DNA from: an uncultured Muribaculaceae bacterium | GTDB lineage: Bacteria; Bacteroidota; Bacteroidia; Bacteroidales; Muribaculaceae | Direction of reading: 5' to 3' | Length of the DNA stretch: 64,000 bases | Assembly: GCA_947178505.1 (NCBI GenBank) | Contig: CAMWYR010000008.1 | Location: 1-64,000, forward strand | Shown here: positions 29,591-40,038 of the stretch, piece after piece | How the letters are laid out: every line of letters begins with the position of its first letter | How positions within the stretch are numbered: position 1 is the stretch's first letter | The notes under the pieces: model-generated | What the model saw: the letters and a program-made list of their open reading frames with translations, nothing else | Databases searched by the model: none | What the model was told of the DNA's origin: nothing | Position numbers and translations under genes: made by a program

Positions 29591-29650
29591 CAAAAAAACT
29601 GCCCGTTACTTTCCGCCTGAAAATATCAGGAAAACGCAAGGAACGGGCAG
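29591..29650 (-). terminator. Intrinsic terminator downstream of thiL
   Basis: CTGCCCGTT/AACGGGCAG stem, followed on the minus strand by TTTTTTTG. Confidence 0.8.
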
Positions 29651-29692
29651 AATTAAATTGTCAGGTATAATATCATTCACAGCATCCGATTG

Positions 29693-30856
29693 TCAGTTTT
29701 CAGAGCCGGCTTCTTTCACTTCTTCTTTGCCATCATTTCCGACGGTCTTTTCGGCTTCTTTGTCTGCATCGATGAGCCGGGTGGCATCGGGATCGGGATT
29801 CGGCTCAGGAGTGCTCCCGGAGGGACGGAAGGCATTCCAGCCCTGGGCACTCAGTTCGATTTCCGAACCATCGCGCGTCACCATCGCCGCGCCGAGTTCC
29901 GGCTTTGTGATGTAGCCGATCATAGTGACGCCTTTCATTTTCTCAATCTTCTCGTTGTCGGCCAGCGGCACGGTGAAGAGAAGTTCATAATCCTCACCGC
30001 CGTTCATCGCCGTCATAACGAGGTTCATATTGAATTCCTCTGCCATCACAGCGGTCTGGTAATCGATCGGTATGCGGTCTTCATAGACACGGCATCCTAC
30101 TCCGGAGTTCTTGCAGATGTGCAGGAGTTCGGAGGAGAGGCCATCGCTGACATCCATCATGGATGTAGGCTTGATACCGTTGGCAGCGAGTATCTCGACA
30201 ATTTCCTTTCGGGCCTCCGGCTTAAGCTGGCGCTCGAGCAGATATTCCTTGCCGGAGAAATCGGGCTGGAAACCGGGAGCCGCCTTCGCAGCGACACGAT
30301 TCTCGCGCTCAAGAAGCTGCAGTCCCATATAAGCCGCCCCGAGATCGCCGCTGACGCAGATTATATCTGTCGGTTTTGCTCCGGAGCGCAACACGACATT
30401 ATCTTTCTCTGCCACCCCGATGCAGGTGATGCTGATTACAAGACCTGTGACGGAAGCTGACGTGTCGCCGCCGACCATATCGACGCCATACACTTCGCAG
30501 GCGAGGCGGATGCCGTCATAGAGCTGCTCAAGATGCTCCACTGTGAAGCGGCTGGACACTCCTAAGCTTACAGTAATCTGGCGCGGACGGCCGTTCATCG
30601 CATAGATATCGCTGAAGTTAACGACGGCAGCCTTATAGCCCAAATGCTTGAGCGGGACGTAGCGGAGATCGAAATGTATTCCCTCAAGCAGAAGATCGGT
30701 GGTGACAAGGGTCTCGCCGTCCTTCAGGTCGAGGACTGCGGCATCGTCGCCGACCCCAACTACCGATGAAGGATCCTTCAGTGGAAAGTCCTTCGTTAGC
30801 CTGTCGATGAGTCCGAACTCACCGAGGCTTGATATTTCTGTTTCCTTATGTTCCAT
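29693..30856 (-). CDS. thiL: Thiamine-monophosphate kinase with acidic C-terminal tail
   Basis: 'GVGDDAAVLDLKDGETLVTTDLLLEGIHFDL', 'MDVSDGLSSELLHICKNSGVG', 'NGGEDYELLFTV'. Confidence 0.93.
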   Translation of the reverse strand: MEHKETEISSLGEFGLIDRLTKDFPLKDPSSVVGVGDDAAVLDLKDGETLVTTDLLLEGIHFDLRYVPLKHLGYKAAVVNFSDIYAMNGRPRQITVSLGVSSRFTVEHLEQLYDGIRLACEVYGVDMVGGDTSASVTGLVISITCIGVAEKDNVVLRSGAKPTDIICVSGDLGAAYMGLQLLERENRVAAKAAPGFQPDFSGKEYLLERQLKPEARKEIVEILAANGIKPTSMMDVSDGLSSELLHICKNSGVGCRVYEDRIPIDYQTAVMAEEFNMNLVMTAMNGGEDYELLFTVPLADNEKIEKMKGVTMIGYITKPELGAAMVTRDGSEIELSAQGWNAFRPSGSTPEPNPDPDATRLIDADKEAEKTVGNDGKEEVKEAGSEN

Positions 30857-30865
30857 TCCCCTCGG

Positions 30866-31699
30866 TCAGATGCGCTCCAACATTTTCTTAATGATTTTTG
30901 TCATGATCGGCTGGGCTTTCACAGCAGCCTTCTGCACTTCTTCGTGCGTTGGCACTTCCTTTACATCCTTACCGCCGAGGTCGGTGATTACCGACACACC
31001 GAACACGCGCATTCCGGCATGGTTGGCGACAATGACTTCAGGCACCGTAGACATACCGACAGCGTCACCGCCGATGATGCGCATATATTCGTACTCGGCC
31101 GGAGTTTCGAACGTAGGGCCCTGAGTGCCTACGTAGACACCATGCATCAGGCGAATATTCTCCTCAGCCGCAATATCATCGGCCATCCTGATGAGACCGA
31201 GCGAGTAAGCCTCGGTCATTGCGGGGAAGCGGGGGCCGAGTTCGTCGTAATTTTGACCGCGCAACGGGTTCTCGGGGAAGAGGTTGATATGATCGGTGAT
31301 AACCATCACGTCGCCTACACGGAATTCCTTATTCATTCCTCCCGCAGCATTGCTGACGAAAAGAGTTTCGATGCCGAGTTCCTTCATCACGCGCACAGGG
31401 AAGGTCACTTCCTTCATGTCGTAACCCTCATAGTAGTGGAAGCGACCCTGCATAGCGAGGATATACTTGCCTCCTAAATTACCGAAAATAAGCTTGCCGG
31501 AATGCCCCTCTACTGTCGATACCGGGAAATTGGGAATATTTTTATAGTCTATTTCCTGATGGATATCAATATGATCTACCAGTTCGCCGAGGCCGGTGCC
31601 GAGAATTATACCGATTGAGGGAAGTTCGCCGACTTCAGTACGGATCCAGTTGGCTGTCTCACGAATTTTGTCGAGATAGGATGTCTGTGTCTTTTCCAT
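30866..31699 (-). CDS. Purine-nucleoside phosphorylase
   Basis: 'IGIILGTGLGELVDHI', 'GRFHYYEGYDMKEVTFPVRVMKELGIETLFVSNAAGGMN', 'VGMSTVPEVIVANHAGMRVFGVSVITD'. Confidence 0.93.
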   Translation of the reverse strand: MEKTQTSYLDKIRETANWIRTEVGELPSIGIILGTGLGELVDHIDIHQEIDYKNIPNFPVSTVEGHSGKLIFGNLGGKYILAMQGRFHYYEGYDMKEVTFPVRVMKELGIETLFVSNAAGGMNKEFRVGDVMVITDHINLFPENPLRGQNYDELGPRFPAMTEAYSLGLIRMADDIAAEENIRLMHGVYVGTQGPTFETPAEYEYMRIIGGDAVGMSTVPEVIVANHAGMRVFGVSVITDLGGKDVKEVPTHEEVQKAAVKAQPIMTKIIKKMLERI

Positions 31700-31821
31700 G
31701 GGTTATTGGGTATTAACCGGCTGCAAAAGCCGATGTGGATATAGTGATAAAGCAGCCGGAAGCTATCTGACGGATGACTCCGCACGATAATTTCGGCCGC
31801 TCCTTATACTTTTAACAAACT

Positions 31822-32919
31822 TCAGGCGTCAATTGATTTGATAAGTTCGGAAATAAAATCACCGCTGTCGCCTGCACCGATCATCTTCACTGAAATGGGT
31901 ATGTAGAATATGGATGGTTTGAGAGAGGCCGGGAAGTAGGGATTATATGCGAGTCTGACAGCATCCTTCTCGGTTGTGATTATGATTTTCCTCTCCCCCT
32001 TAAGCGATCTGAACTTCTCTTCGAGACGCTCGATATCGGTCCGGGAGAAGTCGTGATGGTCGGGGAAATGACTCACTGATCTCCGGAAGGGATATTTTCT
32101 GAAATGGCGCACGAATCCCCGCGGATTGGCGATTCCCGTGACGAGCATGACGGTATCGCGTGAGGTGAGCGAAGTGAGATCTACGTTGTAAGGGCTGTCG
32201 AGTGGGAACACCGGTTCAAGATTCCCGTAGGAAAGGCTGGAAAAAAAGAGTTTCTGAAAAGGCCTCACCTCAAGATGCTTCGAAATAAGACGGTAATCGA
32301 GCGGAGCGAGTGTGGAAGGACACTTTGTCACAACGATCATGTCGGCACGCTCACGCTGTTGCGCTGATTCGCGCAGCCGACCCAGCGGAAGCAGGTGATC
32401 TTCGTAGATAGGACGGCTATAGTCCATCAGCAGAACGTTTACTTTCGGCTTTACGAACCGGTGCTGGAAGGCGTCATCGAGCAGTATCATCTGCGTGTCG
32501 GGAAACTGTCGCATTATTTCCTGAATACCCTTCTTCCTGCTCTCACACACTGCGACCTTCACCTTCGGACCAAGTTTGTTGTAGATCTGCAGAGGTTCGT
32601 CGCCGATTGTCTCCGGAGTGCTGTGGGCGTTAGCGAGCAGGAAGCCGCGAGTCTTGCGCTTATAACCGCGACTGAGCACGACGATACGGTAGGTCGACAT
32701 GAGCATTCCCGCCACATATTCCACATGGGGCGTCTTGCCTGTGCCCCCCACCGTGATATTGCCGATGCTCACTACGGGCACATCAAATTCCTCCGTCTTG
32801 AGCACATCATGGTCAAAGAGCCAGTTGCGCACTTCGGTGATGCCCCCGTATAACCATGAAAGCGGCTTCAGGATATAAGGGAGAATCTTATGCACTCTGG
32901 CTTTTAACGTACTGCTCAT
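31822..32919 (-). CDS. lpxK: Tetraacyldisaccharide 4'-kinase
   Basis: 'VPVVSIGNITVGGTGKTPHVEYVAGML', 'LLDDAFQHRFVKPKVNVLLMDYSRPIYEDHLLPLGRLRE'. Confidence 0.95.
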   Translation of the reverse strand: MSSTLKARVHKILPYILKPLSWLYGGITEVRNWLFDHDVLKTEEFDVPVVSIGNITVGGTGKTPHVEYVAGMLMSTYRIVVLSRGYKRKTRGFLLANAHSTPETIGDEPLQIYNKLGPKVKVAVCESRKKGIQEIMRQFPDTQMILLDDAFQHRFVKPKVNVLLMDYSRPIYEDHLLPLGRLRESAQQRERADMIVVTKCPSTLAPLDYRLISKHLEVRPFQKLFFSSLSYGNLEPVFPLDSPYNVDLTSLTSRDTVMLVTGIANPRGFVRHFRKYPFRRSVSHFPDHHDFSRTDIERLEEKFRSLKGERKIIITTEKDAVRLAYNPYFPASLKPSIFYIPISVKMIGAGDSGDFISELIKSIDA

Positions 32920-32951
32920 AGAGGGTAAGGGATTAGAGGTTGTAGATTCAA

Positions 32952-34751
32952 TCAGAACTCGATAGTAAATTCAGGCATACGGGCCTGCGCCGGCTTTCTG
33001 GAAAGAATCCGGTTAAGCAGATAAGCCCTCACCACGTTCTCATCTCCGGCACTGAACGCCTTCGAAAAATCGGCCACTGACATAGAGTTGAGTCGGATAA
33101 TGCTCCAGAAATTTGGCTCTACCTTTGGATAGGAAGCCATATTATAATTGGCTGAGAGTCCGGCAATAGAGGCGGCCTCATCAATAGCATCAGAGAGATA
33201 TCCGAGTTTATCGACAAGTCCGATCTTTAGGGCCGTAGGAGCAGCCCACACACGCCCTTCTGCAATTGCGAGCACGGCTTCCTTCTTCATTTTGCGGCCC
33301 TCGGAAACACGGCTCACGAACTGATCATAGCCACGCTCGACATACTTCTGCATCTCAGCCATCTGGCTATCCGTCAGAGCGCGGTAACCTGTCGGGAAGT
33401 CGGCCGAAGGATTGGTGCTCACCGATGCAATATTTACTCCAACCATGTCGAGAGTACCCTTGAAATTGGGAATAAGTCCGAAAATACCTATCGAACCGGT
33501 TATCGTGAGCGGATCGGCGTAAATCTTATCAGCCTTCGCGGATATCCAGTAGCCGCCTGATGCGGCATAGTCGCCCATGGAAATGACAAGAGACTTCCCT
33601 TTCGACTTGAAATAGTCGAGTGCCTCCCCTATCTGATCACTGCCGAACACCGATCCACCGGGAGAATTGACACGGAGCACCATACCCTTCACCTTGTCGT
33701 TCTCGGCAAGCTGCTGGATAATGGGCACAAGCGTCTCGTAATTGATCTGGCTGTTGTTGCCGTCGGCAATCTCGCCTATGGCATAGACCACCGCTATCTG
33801 ATTCTTTGCGTTATAATTGTCAGTGCGACGTGCGGAAGCGGCAAGTGTCTTCGGAGAAACGAAGTTGAGTTTATCGCGGCTCCTGCCGGAGAGTTGGGCG
33901 AGTTTTTCCTCCACTTTACGCTCGTAAGCCAGCGAATCCACGAGCCCTGCCTTCACGGCCTCGGCAGGGGCGGCCAAAGCAATATAGTCGTTGTTGATGA
34001 GCGAATCTATAAGCGCAGGCGTCAGCTTTGTTCGCGAGCTGCAGATGTTATCCCGTATCTGATTCCACATTGATCCCAGCAGCGTATCAAGTTGAGCACG
34101 GGCCGGATCACTCATTGTGTTGAGAATGTAGGGTTCGACCGCCGATTTGTATGTACCGACTTTAGCCACCTGAAACTGCACTCCGATTTTATCGAGAAGG
34201 CCCTTCAGATAGAAATTGGAAATGGTCAGACCCTTGATATCCACCGCACCGGCCGGATTCAGGTAGACGCGGTCGGCAACCGAACCTATAAAATAACCTC
34301 CCTGCGTGAAGGATTCGGCGTAGGCTATGATCTTCTTCTCACCGTTGGTAGCCTGCTTGAAATCCACCAGTGCGTGACGGATTGCATCAAGTGTCGCACC
34401 TCCGGCCGACATTGCGCCGCATCTCAGATAAATAGCAACGATATCGTCGTTATCCTCAGCCTCTTTTATGGCGAGGGTGATTTCGTCGAGAGTCTGCGGC
34501 ATATCGAAATTCCCCCGCATAACCGACATAAGATCCGGTTCGACTGCCATCTCCCGCTCCGTTATCGGGCCCGACAGATCGATCGCCAGAATACTTCTCG
34601 ACTTCACCTGCTCAGCATTCGAAGCCGTCGAGAGGGCAAAGTTTCCTGCAAGGCCTACTATCAGCAGGATTACAGAGACGGCAACAAGCCCAAGTGCAAG
34701 CCATGCGCCGACAAATGAAGAGAGTGCGTTAAGAATGAATTTCTTCAGCAT
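32952..34751 (-). CDS. sppA: Signal peptide peptidase SppA (67K type)
   Basis: 'GMVLRVNSPGGSVFGSDQIGEALDYFKSKGKSLVISMGDYAASGGYWISAKADKIYADPLTITGSIGIFG'. Confidence 0.95.
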   Translation of the reverse strand: MLKKFILNALSSFVGAWLALGLVAVSVILLIVGLAGNFALSTASNAEQVKSRSILAIDLSGPITEREMAVEPDLMSVMRGNFDMPQTLDEITLAIKEAEDNDDIVAIYLRCGAMSAGGATLDAIRHALVDFKQATNGEKKIIAYAESFTQGGYFIGSVADRVYLNPAGAVDIKGLTISNFYLKGLLDKIGVQFQVAKVGTYKSAVEPYILNTMSDPARAQLDTLLGSMWNQIRDNICSSRTKLTPALIDSLINNDYIALAAPAEAVKAGLVDSLAYERKVEEKLAQLSGRSRDKLNFVSPKTLAASARRTDNYNAKNQIAVVYAIGEIADGNNSQINYETLVPIIQQLAENDKVKGMVLRVNSPGGSVFGSDQIGEALDYFKSKGKSLVISMGDYAASGGYWISAKADKIYADPLTITGSIGIFGLIPNFKGTLDMVGVNIASVSTNPSADFPTGYRALTDSQMAEMQKYVERGYDQFVSRVSEGRKMKKEAVLAIAEGRVWAAPTALKIGLVDKLGYLSDAIDEAASIAGLSANYNMASYPKVEPNFWSIIRLNSMSVADFSKAFSAGDENVVRAYLLNRILSRKPAQARMPEFTIEF

Positions 34752-34776
34752 CAGGAAGATTTTTTCGTAGTGGAAT

Positions 34777-36159
34777 TCAGAGAGATTCTATCACGGCGAT
34801 CATGTCGCGTCCAAGACGGTCGGCCTCTTCGAGAGTTGCGGCTTCGCTGTAGATGCGAATGATAGGCTCGGTGTTCGACTTGCGGAGATGCACCCACGCA
34901 TCCTTAAAGTCGATCTTGACACCGTCAATGTCTGTCACCTTCTCGCCGGCATATTTCTTTTTTACCTCCTCCAGGACTGCATCCACATTGATGTCGGGAG
35001 TGAGTTCTATCTTATTCTTTGCGATTGCGTACTGCGGAAGCGAAGCCTTGATCTCGGTCACCTTCTTTCCCGACTTGGCCATGAGCGTGAGGAACAGGGC
35101 AACCCCTACGAGAGCATCACGGCCATAGTGGATTTCAGGATAAATCACTCCGCCATTTCCTTCGCCACCGATAACTGCACCGGTCTCCTTCATCTTTGTC
35201 ACGACATTGACCTCGCCGACAGCTGCGGCGGTATATGTGCAGCCATGTGCCTCTGTCACGTCACGGAGTCCGCGTGATGAACTGAGGTTAGACACGGTTG
35301 CGCCGGGAGTATGCTGCAGCACGTAGTCTGCGATCGCAACGAGCGTGTTCTCTTCAACGAACATCTCCCCATTCTCCATCACGATAGCAAGACGATCGAC
35401 GTCGGGATCTACCACAAAGCCAACCTGAGCATCAGAGTTTGCCATCAGTTCGGAAATCTGCGTAAGATTCTGCGGGATAGGCTCGGGAGTATGCGCAAAT
35501 TTGCCGGTGGCCTCGCAGTTGAGTTCGATGATGTTCTTCACACCGAGGGCGCGGAGCAGCATTGGAATCACGACTCCACCGACAGAGTTGACCGCATCAA
35601 CGGCCACTATGAAGTTAGCTGCCTTGATGGCCTCGACGTCAACGAGCTTCAGATTCTTGACCATCTCGATATGATGGAGGGTGTAAGCATCGTTATGATA
35701 TTCCTTGCCGAGTGAAAGCACGTCGGAGAATTCAAAATCCTCTTCGTCGGCAATGCGGATCACCTCCTTGCCTTCAGCATCGTTCAGAAATTCGCCGTCG
35801 CTGTTAAGGAGCTTGAGGGCATTCCACTGTATGGGATTATGGCTTGCGGTGATGATGATACCTCCGCAGGCCTTCTCTCCTGTCACTGCCAGTTCAGTAG
35901 TAGGCGTTGAAGCCATGCCGATATTTATCACATCAAATCCCATTGAGATTAGCGTGCCGACCACGAGATGCTCCACCATCTTTCCGGAGATGCGTGCATC
36001 CCGGCCAACTACGATTGAATTTGACTCACCCTTATACGACTTGCGTATGAAGGCCGCATAGGCTGCTGTGAATTTTACGATATCGACTCCGCTGAGTCCT
36101 TCGCCGGTCGGACCGCCGATTGTGCCGCGGATTCCTGAAATTGACTTTATGAGTGACAT
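34777..36159 (-). CDS. glmM: Phosphoglucosamine mutase
   Basis: 'SGIRGTIGG', 'GIIITASHNPIQWNALKLLNSDGEFL', 'VGFVVDPDVDRLAIVMENGE'. Confidence 0.88.
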   Translation of the reverse strand: MSLIKSISGIRGTIGGPTGEGLSGVDIVKFTAAYAAFIRKSYKGESNSIVVGRDARISGKMVEHLVVGTLISMGFDVINIGMASTPTTELAVTGEKACGGIIITASHNPIQWNALKLLNSDGEFLNDAEGKEVIRIADEEDFEFSDVLSLGKEYHNDAYTLHHIEMVKNLKLVDVEAIKAANFIVAVDAVNSVGGVVIPMLLRALGVKNIIELNCEATGKFAHTPEPIPQNLTQISELMANSDAQVGFVVDPDVDRLAIVMENGEMFVEENTLVAIADYVLQHTPGATVSNLSSSRGLRDVTEAHGCTYTAAAVGEVNVVTKMKETGAVIGGEGNGGVIYPEIHYGRDALVGVALFLTLMAKSGKKVTEIKASLPQYAIAKNKIELTPDINVDAVLEEVKKKYAGEKVTDIDGVKIDFKDAWVHLRKSNTEPIIRIYSEAATLEEADRLGRDMIAVIESL

Positions 36160-36238
36160 TTTAAGAAGATTTTTCCGGTTAAATAATATTATGCATCCGG
36201 GTGATGGAAAACCCTGTTTCTATCGGGCCGGCCATAAA

Positions 36239-36838
36239 TTAGTATTCTGCTTTGAAGAATTTAAGGTTGGAGTAGAGATAAGGAATGCACTGTCCCATAT
36301 CTCCCGAAGGACCCACCCTTGACTTGACCACGAGATCCACCTCACAGTCATATCCGAGATAATTGAGTGGAATCTGTATTCCTGTGCCCAGATCTGTAGT
36401 GGATGGCAAAGATGTGTTGCCGTAGATAAGGCTCCACGAAGCATAGCTCATGTCGTCTTCAAGGTTACCTCCTTCGCCGAACCCGCCTCCGGCCGAATAG
36501 GCCTTAAGATCGGTGCGCGTGAAGCGGAAGTATACGCGCTGCCCCTTCTGCGGGCGGTTGGACATGTCGCCCGTGCGGAGCACACGCATGTAGACGTCAC
36601 CCTCTGAATCCATACGGTAGAAAGGTGCTTTCTCACCTACCTCGAATATGGAATCTCCGGGCACATAGGGCACTATGCGCTGCTGCGCAAGATACCAGTT
36701 GACGGCATGTTCCTCCTCAGTGAGCAGGTCGGAATAGCTTTTTGAGTCCTTGCACGATGCGGTCCCGGCCAGAATAGCGAGGCCTACGATGGCCGGAAGG
36801 AATATCCTTACTATTACTTTAGTTGCGATTCTATTCAT
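36239..36838 (-). CDS. DUF4827-like lipoprotein
   Basis: N-term 'VGLAILAGTASCKDSKSYSDLLTEEEHAVNWYLAQQRIV' with lipobox. Confidence 0.65.
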   Translation of the reverse strand: MNRIATKVIVRIFLPAIVGLAILAGTASCKDSKSYSDLLTEEEHAVNWYLAQQRIVPYVPGDSIFEVGEKAPFYRMDSEGDVYMRVLRTGDMSNRPQKGQRVYFRFTRTDLKAYSAGGGFGEGGNLEDDMSYASWSLIYGNTSLPSTTDLGTGIQIPLNYLGYDCEVDLVVKSRVGPSGDMGQCIPYLYSNLKFFKAEY

Positions 36839-36873
36839 TTCAATTTATTGACACTAATGTGCGTGATGCCTTG

Positions 36874-37923
36874 TTAGCTGATTTCAAGTTTCTCGATATT
36901 TTTAGGAAGAAACCTGTCATAATCCTTAAAATGACTGATAAGAAGCTCCCGGCATTCTTCGAGAGAGCCGTTGAATTCCCCGCCGGCAGCCATCAGATGT
37001 CCTCCTCCGCCATAGAGATCGGAGCAGATGTCGCAAACCGGGAAATCAAATTTGCTTCGTGCCGACACCTTTATGCAATCATTATCCTCACGGAGGAAAA
37101 TACTGCTTACGATGCCGCGGATTCCGAGAGGCATATTTACGAGGCCTTCCGTGTCTCCTTTCTGATAATTGAATTTCTTCAGATCATCCTTTGAAAGCGT
37201 GATAACGGCCGAACGGTGCTTTTCAAAGATCTCAAGGCGCTCGAGCAATGCGAAACTATTAAGACGCAACGCATCGTAAGATGTGGCCTTAATCGCCTCA
37301 TCCACAATCTGCTTCTTATCCGCTTCCTTCTCAAGAAGACGCATCTGGATTTCGTAGACTTCAGGATTATTACAGTTTACGCTGAAATTCTGAGTGTCGG
37401 TGATGAGACCGGTAAGAATGCAGGTGGCAGCAGCCTTATCCACGTAGCCGTAATAACCGCAGGCTGCTATCAGCCGGAACACAAGTTCGCACGTCGACGA
37501 CATCTCGGGGAAAGAGAAAACGACATTGGCCTTTATATCCGGACCCCGATGGTGATCGATAAGCACTTTATCGCAGGAGGCGCCTTGAATAAGGGGCGCT
37601 AGATCCCCCTGGCGAGAGGGTGTATTGAAGTCGCACATTATAATGAGTCCGGCTTCATTGACGAGGCGCGTGCAGTAAGGATCATACTGCGTGTTGACGG
37701 CAATCTCCTTCATTCCGGGGAGAAAATGGAGCGAACGGGGCACTCTGTCGGGAACGACCACATGCGCATCCTTGCCCATCGCGCGGAGCACGTGCCATAG
37801 TCCCAGCACGCTTCCCACCGCATCGCCGTCGGGGCGCATGTGGCAGGTCAGCACGATACGCTCATGCTTATTGAGCAGATGCTTAAGTTCCTGGACCTTC
37901 TCGGAATTGAATATATTTTTCAT
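36874..37923 (-). CDS. DHH/DHHA1 phosphoesterase (NrnA-like)
   Basis: 'VLTCHMRPDGDAVGSVLGLWHVLRAMG', 'VLIDHHRGPDI', 'GGGGHLMAAGGEF'. Confidence 0.92.
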   Translation of the reverse strand: MKNIFNSEKVQELKHLLNKHERIVLTCHMRPDGDAVGSVLGLWHVLRAMGKDAHVVVPDRVPRSLHFLPGMKEIAVNTQYDPYCTRLVNEAGLIIMCDFNTPSRQGDLAPLIQGASCDKVLIDHHRGPDIKANVVFSFPEMSSTCELVFRLIAACGYYGYVDKAAATCILTGLITDTQNFSVNCNNPEVYEIQMRLLEKEADKKQIVDEAIKATSYDALRLNSFALLERLEIFEKHRSAVITLSKDDLKKFNYQKGDTEGLVNMPLGIRGIVSSIFLREDNDCIKVSARSKFDFPVCDICSDLYGGGGHLMAAGGEFNGSLEECRELLISHFKDYDRFLPKNIEKLEIS

Positions 37924-37943
37924 ACCTGAATCTCTTCAATTTG

Positions 37944-37951
37944 CAAATATA
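37944..37951 (-). promoter_or_regulatory. -7 box (TATATTTG on minus) for DHH phosphoesterase gene
   Basis: CAAATATA on +, 21 nt upstream of the start. Confidence 0.45.
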
Positions 37952-38018
37952 GCAATTTATCGGCTAAAACTCTATAATTCTAATTAAAAACTTTTCAATG
38001 GCAACCGCCGGAGCCCCC

Positions 38019-38204
38019 TTATTTATCGCAATCAGAGCGGCTCTTCTTATCTTTCTTGGGTTTGTTGCATTTTTCAGAGAGAGCACATCCGGGGCACCCC
38101 CCTCCCGGCTTTGATCGGGAGAAAAGGAGTTTCCATATTATCCATATCACAAGCGAAGCGAGGATTATGATTACTATGATGAATTGTACCTGCGGTGACA
38201 ACAT
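38019..38204 (-). CDS. Small FeoB-associated Cys-rich membrane-like protein
   Basis: 61 aa; TM then 'GGGCPGCALSEKCNKPKKDKKSRSDCDK'. Confidence 0.65.
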   Translation of the reverse strand: MLSPQVQFIIVIIILASLVIWIIWKLLFSRSKPGGGCPGCALSEKCNKPKKDKKSRSDCDK

Positions 38205-38232
38205 GATGACTCAATTTAATGACCACGCGACT

Positions 38233-40038
38233 CTACTTGTTATCCTGATGAGTCTCGATGATCTGATTTGATGTATCAGCAATCACGGTGTTGGTGATTT
38301 CTGTGATCATAACCTTAAGTTGGTCGATAAACTGCTGAGGATCATACTCCCCGCGCTCAATAAGGCGGAGACGTGATTCCCAGATACCGGTGAGTTTCGC
38401 GCTTTTCAGCAATTCGTCTTTTATTGTGGCGATAAGGTCGATACCGGCCTGAGTGGCGCGCAATGATTTGCGCTCCCGCTTTATATATCCGCGTTTATAG
38501 AGCGTCTGTATAATTGCAGCGCGAGTTGAGGGACGTCCGATACCATTTGCCTTCAACGACTCTCTTAGGTCTTCATCCTCAACTGTTGAGCCGGCCGTCT
38601 CCATTGCCTTCAGTAGTGAGCCCTCGGTGTAATATTTCGGGGGTTGGGATGTCTTCTTCCCGATGAAGGGTTCATGTTGCCCCGACTCTCCTTTTTCGAA
38701 ACGGGGCAGTACGGCCTCGGTTCCTTCAGCAGCGGCACCGCTGTCGCCACCATTGCCATATACCGCTTTCCAGCCGGCATCAGTAATCACCCTACCCGTG
38801 GCCTTAAATGCCGTCTTGTCTGCTTTGGCATTGACAGTGGTCTGCTCAAAGGAGCAGTCAGGGTAAAACACGGATATGAAGCGGAGCGCTATGGTATGGA
38901 ACACTCTTTTTTCCTCATGCGTAAGGCCCTGAGGCAGAGGCTGACCGGTGGGAATAATGGCGTGGTGGTCGGTAACTTTGGAATTGTCAAATACCTTCCT
39001 GCTCTTCTTGAGCTTAGCGCCCGAAAGGGGGGCGATAAGGTTGGCATATGGCTTCAGTGACCCGAGTATGGCCGGACACTTAGGGTAGATATCTTCCGTA
39101 AGATAGGTTGTGTCCACGCGGGGATAAGTGGTGAGCTTCTTCTCGTAGAGCGACTGAATCGTGCGTAGAGTAAGCTCTGCGCCCATACCGAATTTTTTAT
39201 TGCATTCCACCTGCAACGACGTAAGGTCGAAAAGCCTTGGTGGGGCTTCTTTGCCTTTCTTTACGGTAATGTCGGATATTACGAGGGGATGGGGACGTAG
39301 TTTCTCTACCAGCAGGCGTGCTTCCTCTTCCGAATCAAAGGGTTTAAGAGCTGAAGTGAAAACAGTGCCGCGATATTTAGTGCGCACTTCAAAAGAATCC
39401 TTGGGCACGAATTCCTCTATTTCCTTCTGACGGGCCACAACAAGCGCGAGGGTCGGAGTCTGAACGCGCCCAACTGACAGGATCTGCCGCTCACGGCCAT
39501 ATTTCAGCGAATAAAGGCGCGTTGCATTAATTCCCAGCAACCAGTCGCCGATCGCCCGGCACAGTCCTGCCAGATAAAGGGTCTCGTAGAATTTTTGATC
39601 CTTGAGATGCTGAAATCCCTCTTTAATAGCCTCATCGGTAAGCGAGCTCACCCAGAGCCTCTTTACAGGAATAGAGCAACCGGCCTTCTGCATCACCCAG
39701 CGCTGAATGAGCTCACCCTCCTGACCGGCGTCGCCGCAGTTGATGAGTTCCTGACAGTTGCCGAGCAGCGTGCGGATGGTATTGAACTGACGCTCAATGC
39801 CGGGGTCGTTGATAACTCTTATTCCGAATTTCGGAGGCACCATAGGAAGCAGCGAGAGAGCCCAGTGCTTCCAGGCCGCGCAATAATCGGCAGGCTCCTT
39901 CAGTTCGCACAGGTGGCCGTAGGTCCACGTTACGCAATACCCGTTACCTTCATAAAAACCAGGGCGCTGAGCCGTGGCTCCGAGCACCTTCGCTATGTCG
40001 CGGGCAACACTCGGTTTCTCTGTGATACAAAGAATCAT
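38233..40038 (-). CDS. topB: DNA topoisomerase III
   Basis: 'ILCITEKPSVARDIAKVLGA', 'NCGDAGQEGELIQRWV', 'LYEKKLTTYPRVDTTYL', 'ANGIGRPSTRAAIIQTLYKRGYI'. Confidence 0.95.
   Translation of the reverse strand: MILCITEKPSVARDIAKVLGATAQRPGFYEGNGYCVTWTYGHLCELKEPADYCAAWKHWALSLLPMVPPKFGIRVINDPGIERQFNTIRTLLGNCQELINCGDAGQEGELIQRWVMQKAGCSIPVKRLWVSSLTDEAIKEGFQHLKDQKFYETLYLAGLCRAIGDWLLGINATRLYSLKYGRERQILSVGRVQTPTLALVVARQKEIEEFVPKDSFEVRTKYRGTVFTSALKPFDSEEEARLLVEKLRPHPLVISDITVKKGKEAPPRLFDLTSLQVECNKKFGMGAELTLRTIQSLYEKKLTTYPRVDTTYLTEDIYPKCPAILGSLKPYANLIAPLSGAKLKKSRKVFDNSKVTDHHAIIPTGQPLPQGLTHEEKRVFHTIALRFISVFYPDCSFEQTTVNAKADKTAFKATGRVITDAGWKAVYGNGGDSGAAAEGTEAVLPRFEKGESGQHEPFIGKKTSQPPKYYTEGSLLKAMETAGSTVEDEDLRESLKANGIGRPSTRAAIIQTLYKRGYIKRERKSLRATQAGIDLIATIKDELLKSAKLTGIWESRLRLIERGEYDPQQFIDQLKVMITEITNTVIADTSNQIIETHQDNK

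Noticed and set aside
38233-40038. topB considered as a marker of an integrative conjugative element
   Set aside because: No integrase, relaxase, tra or mob genes nearby; surrounded by housekeeping genes.
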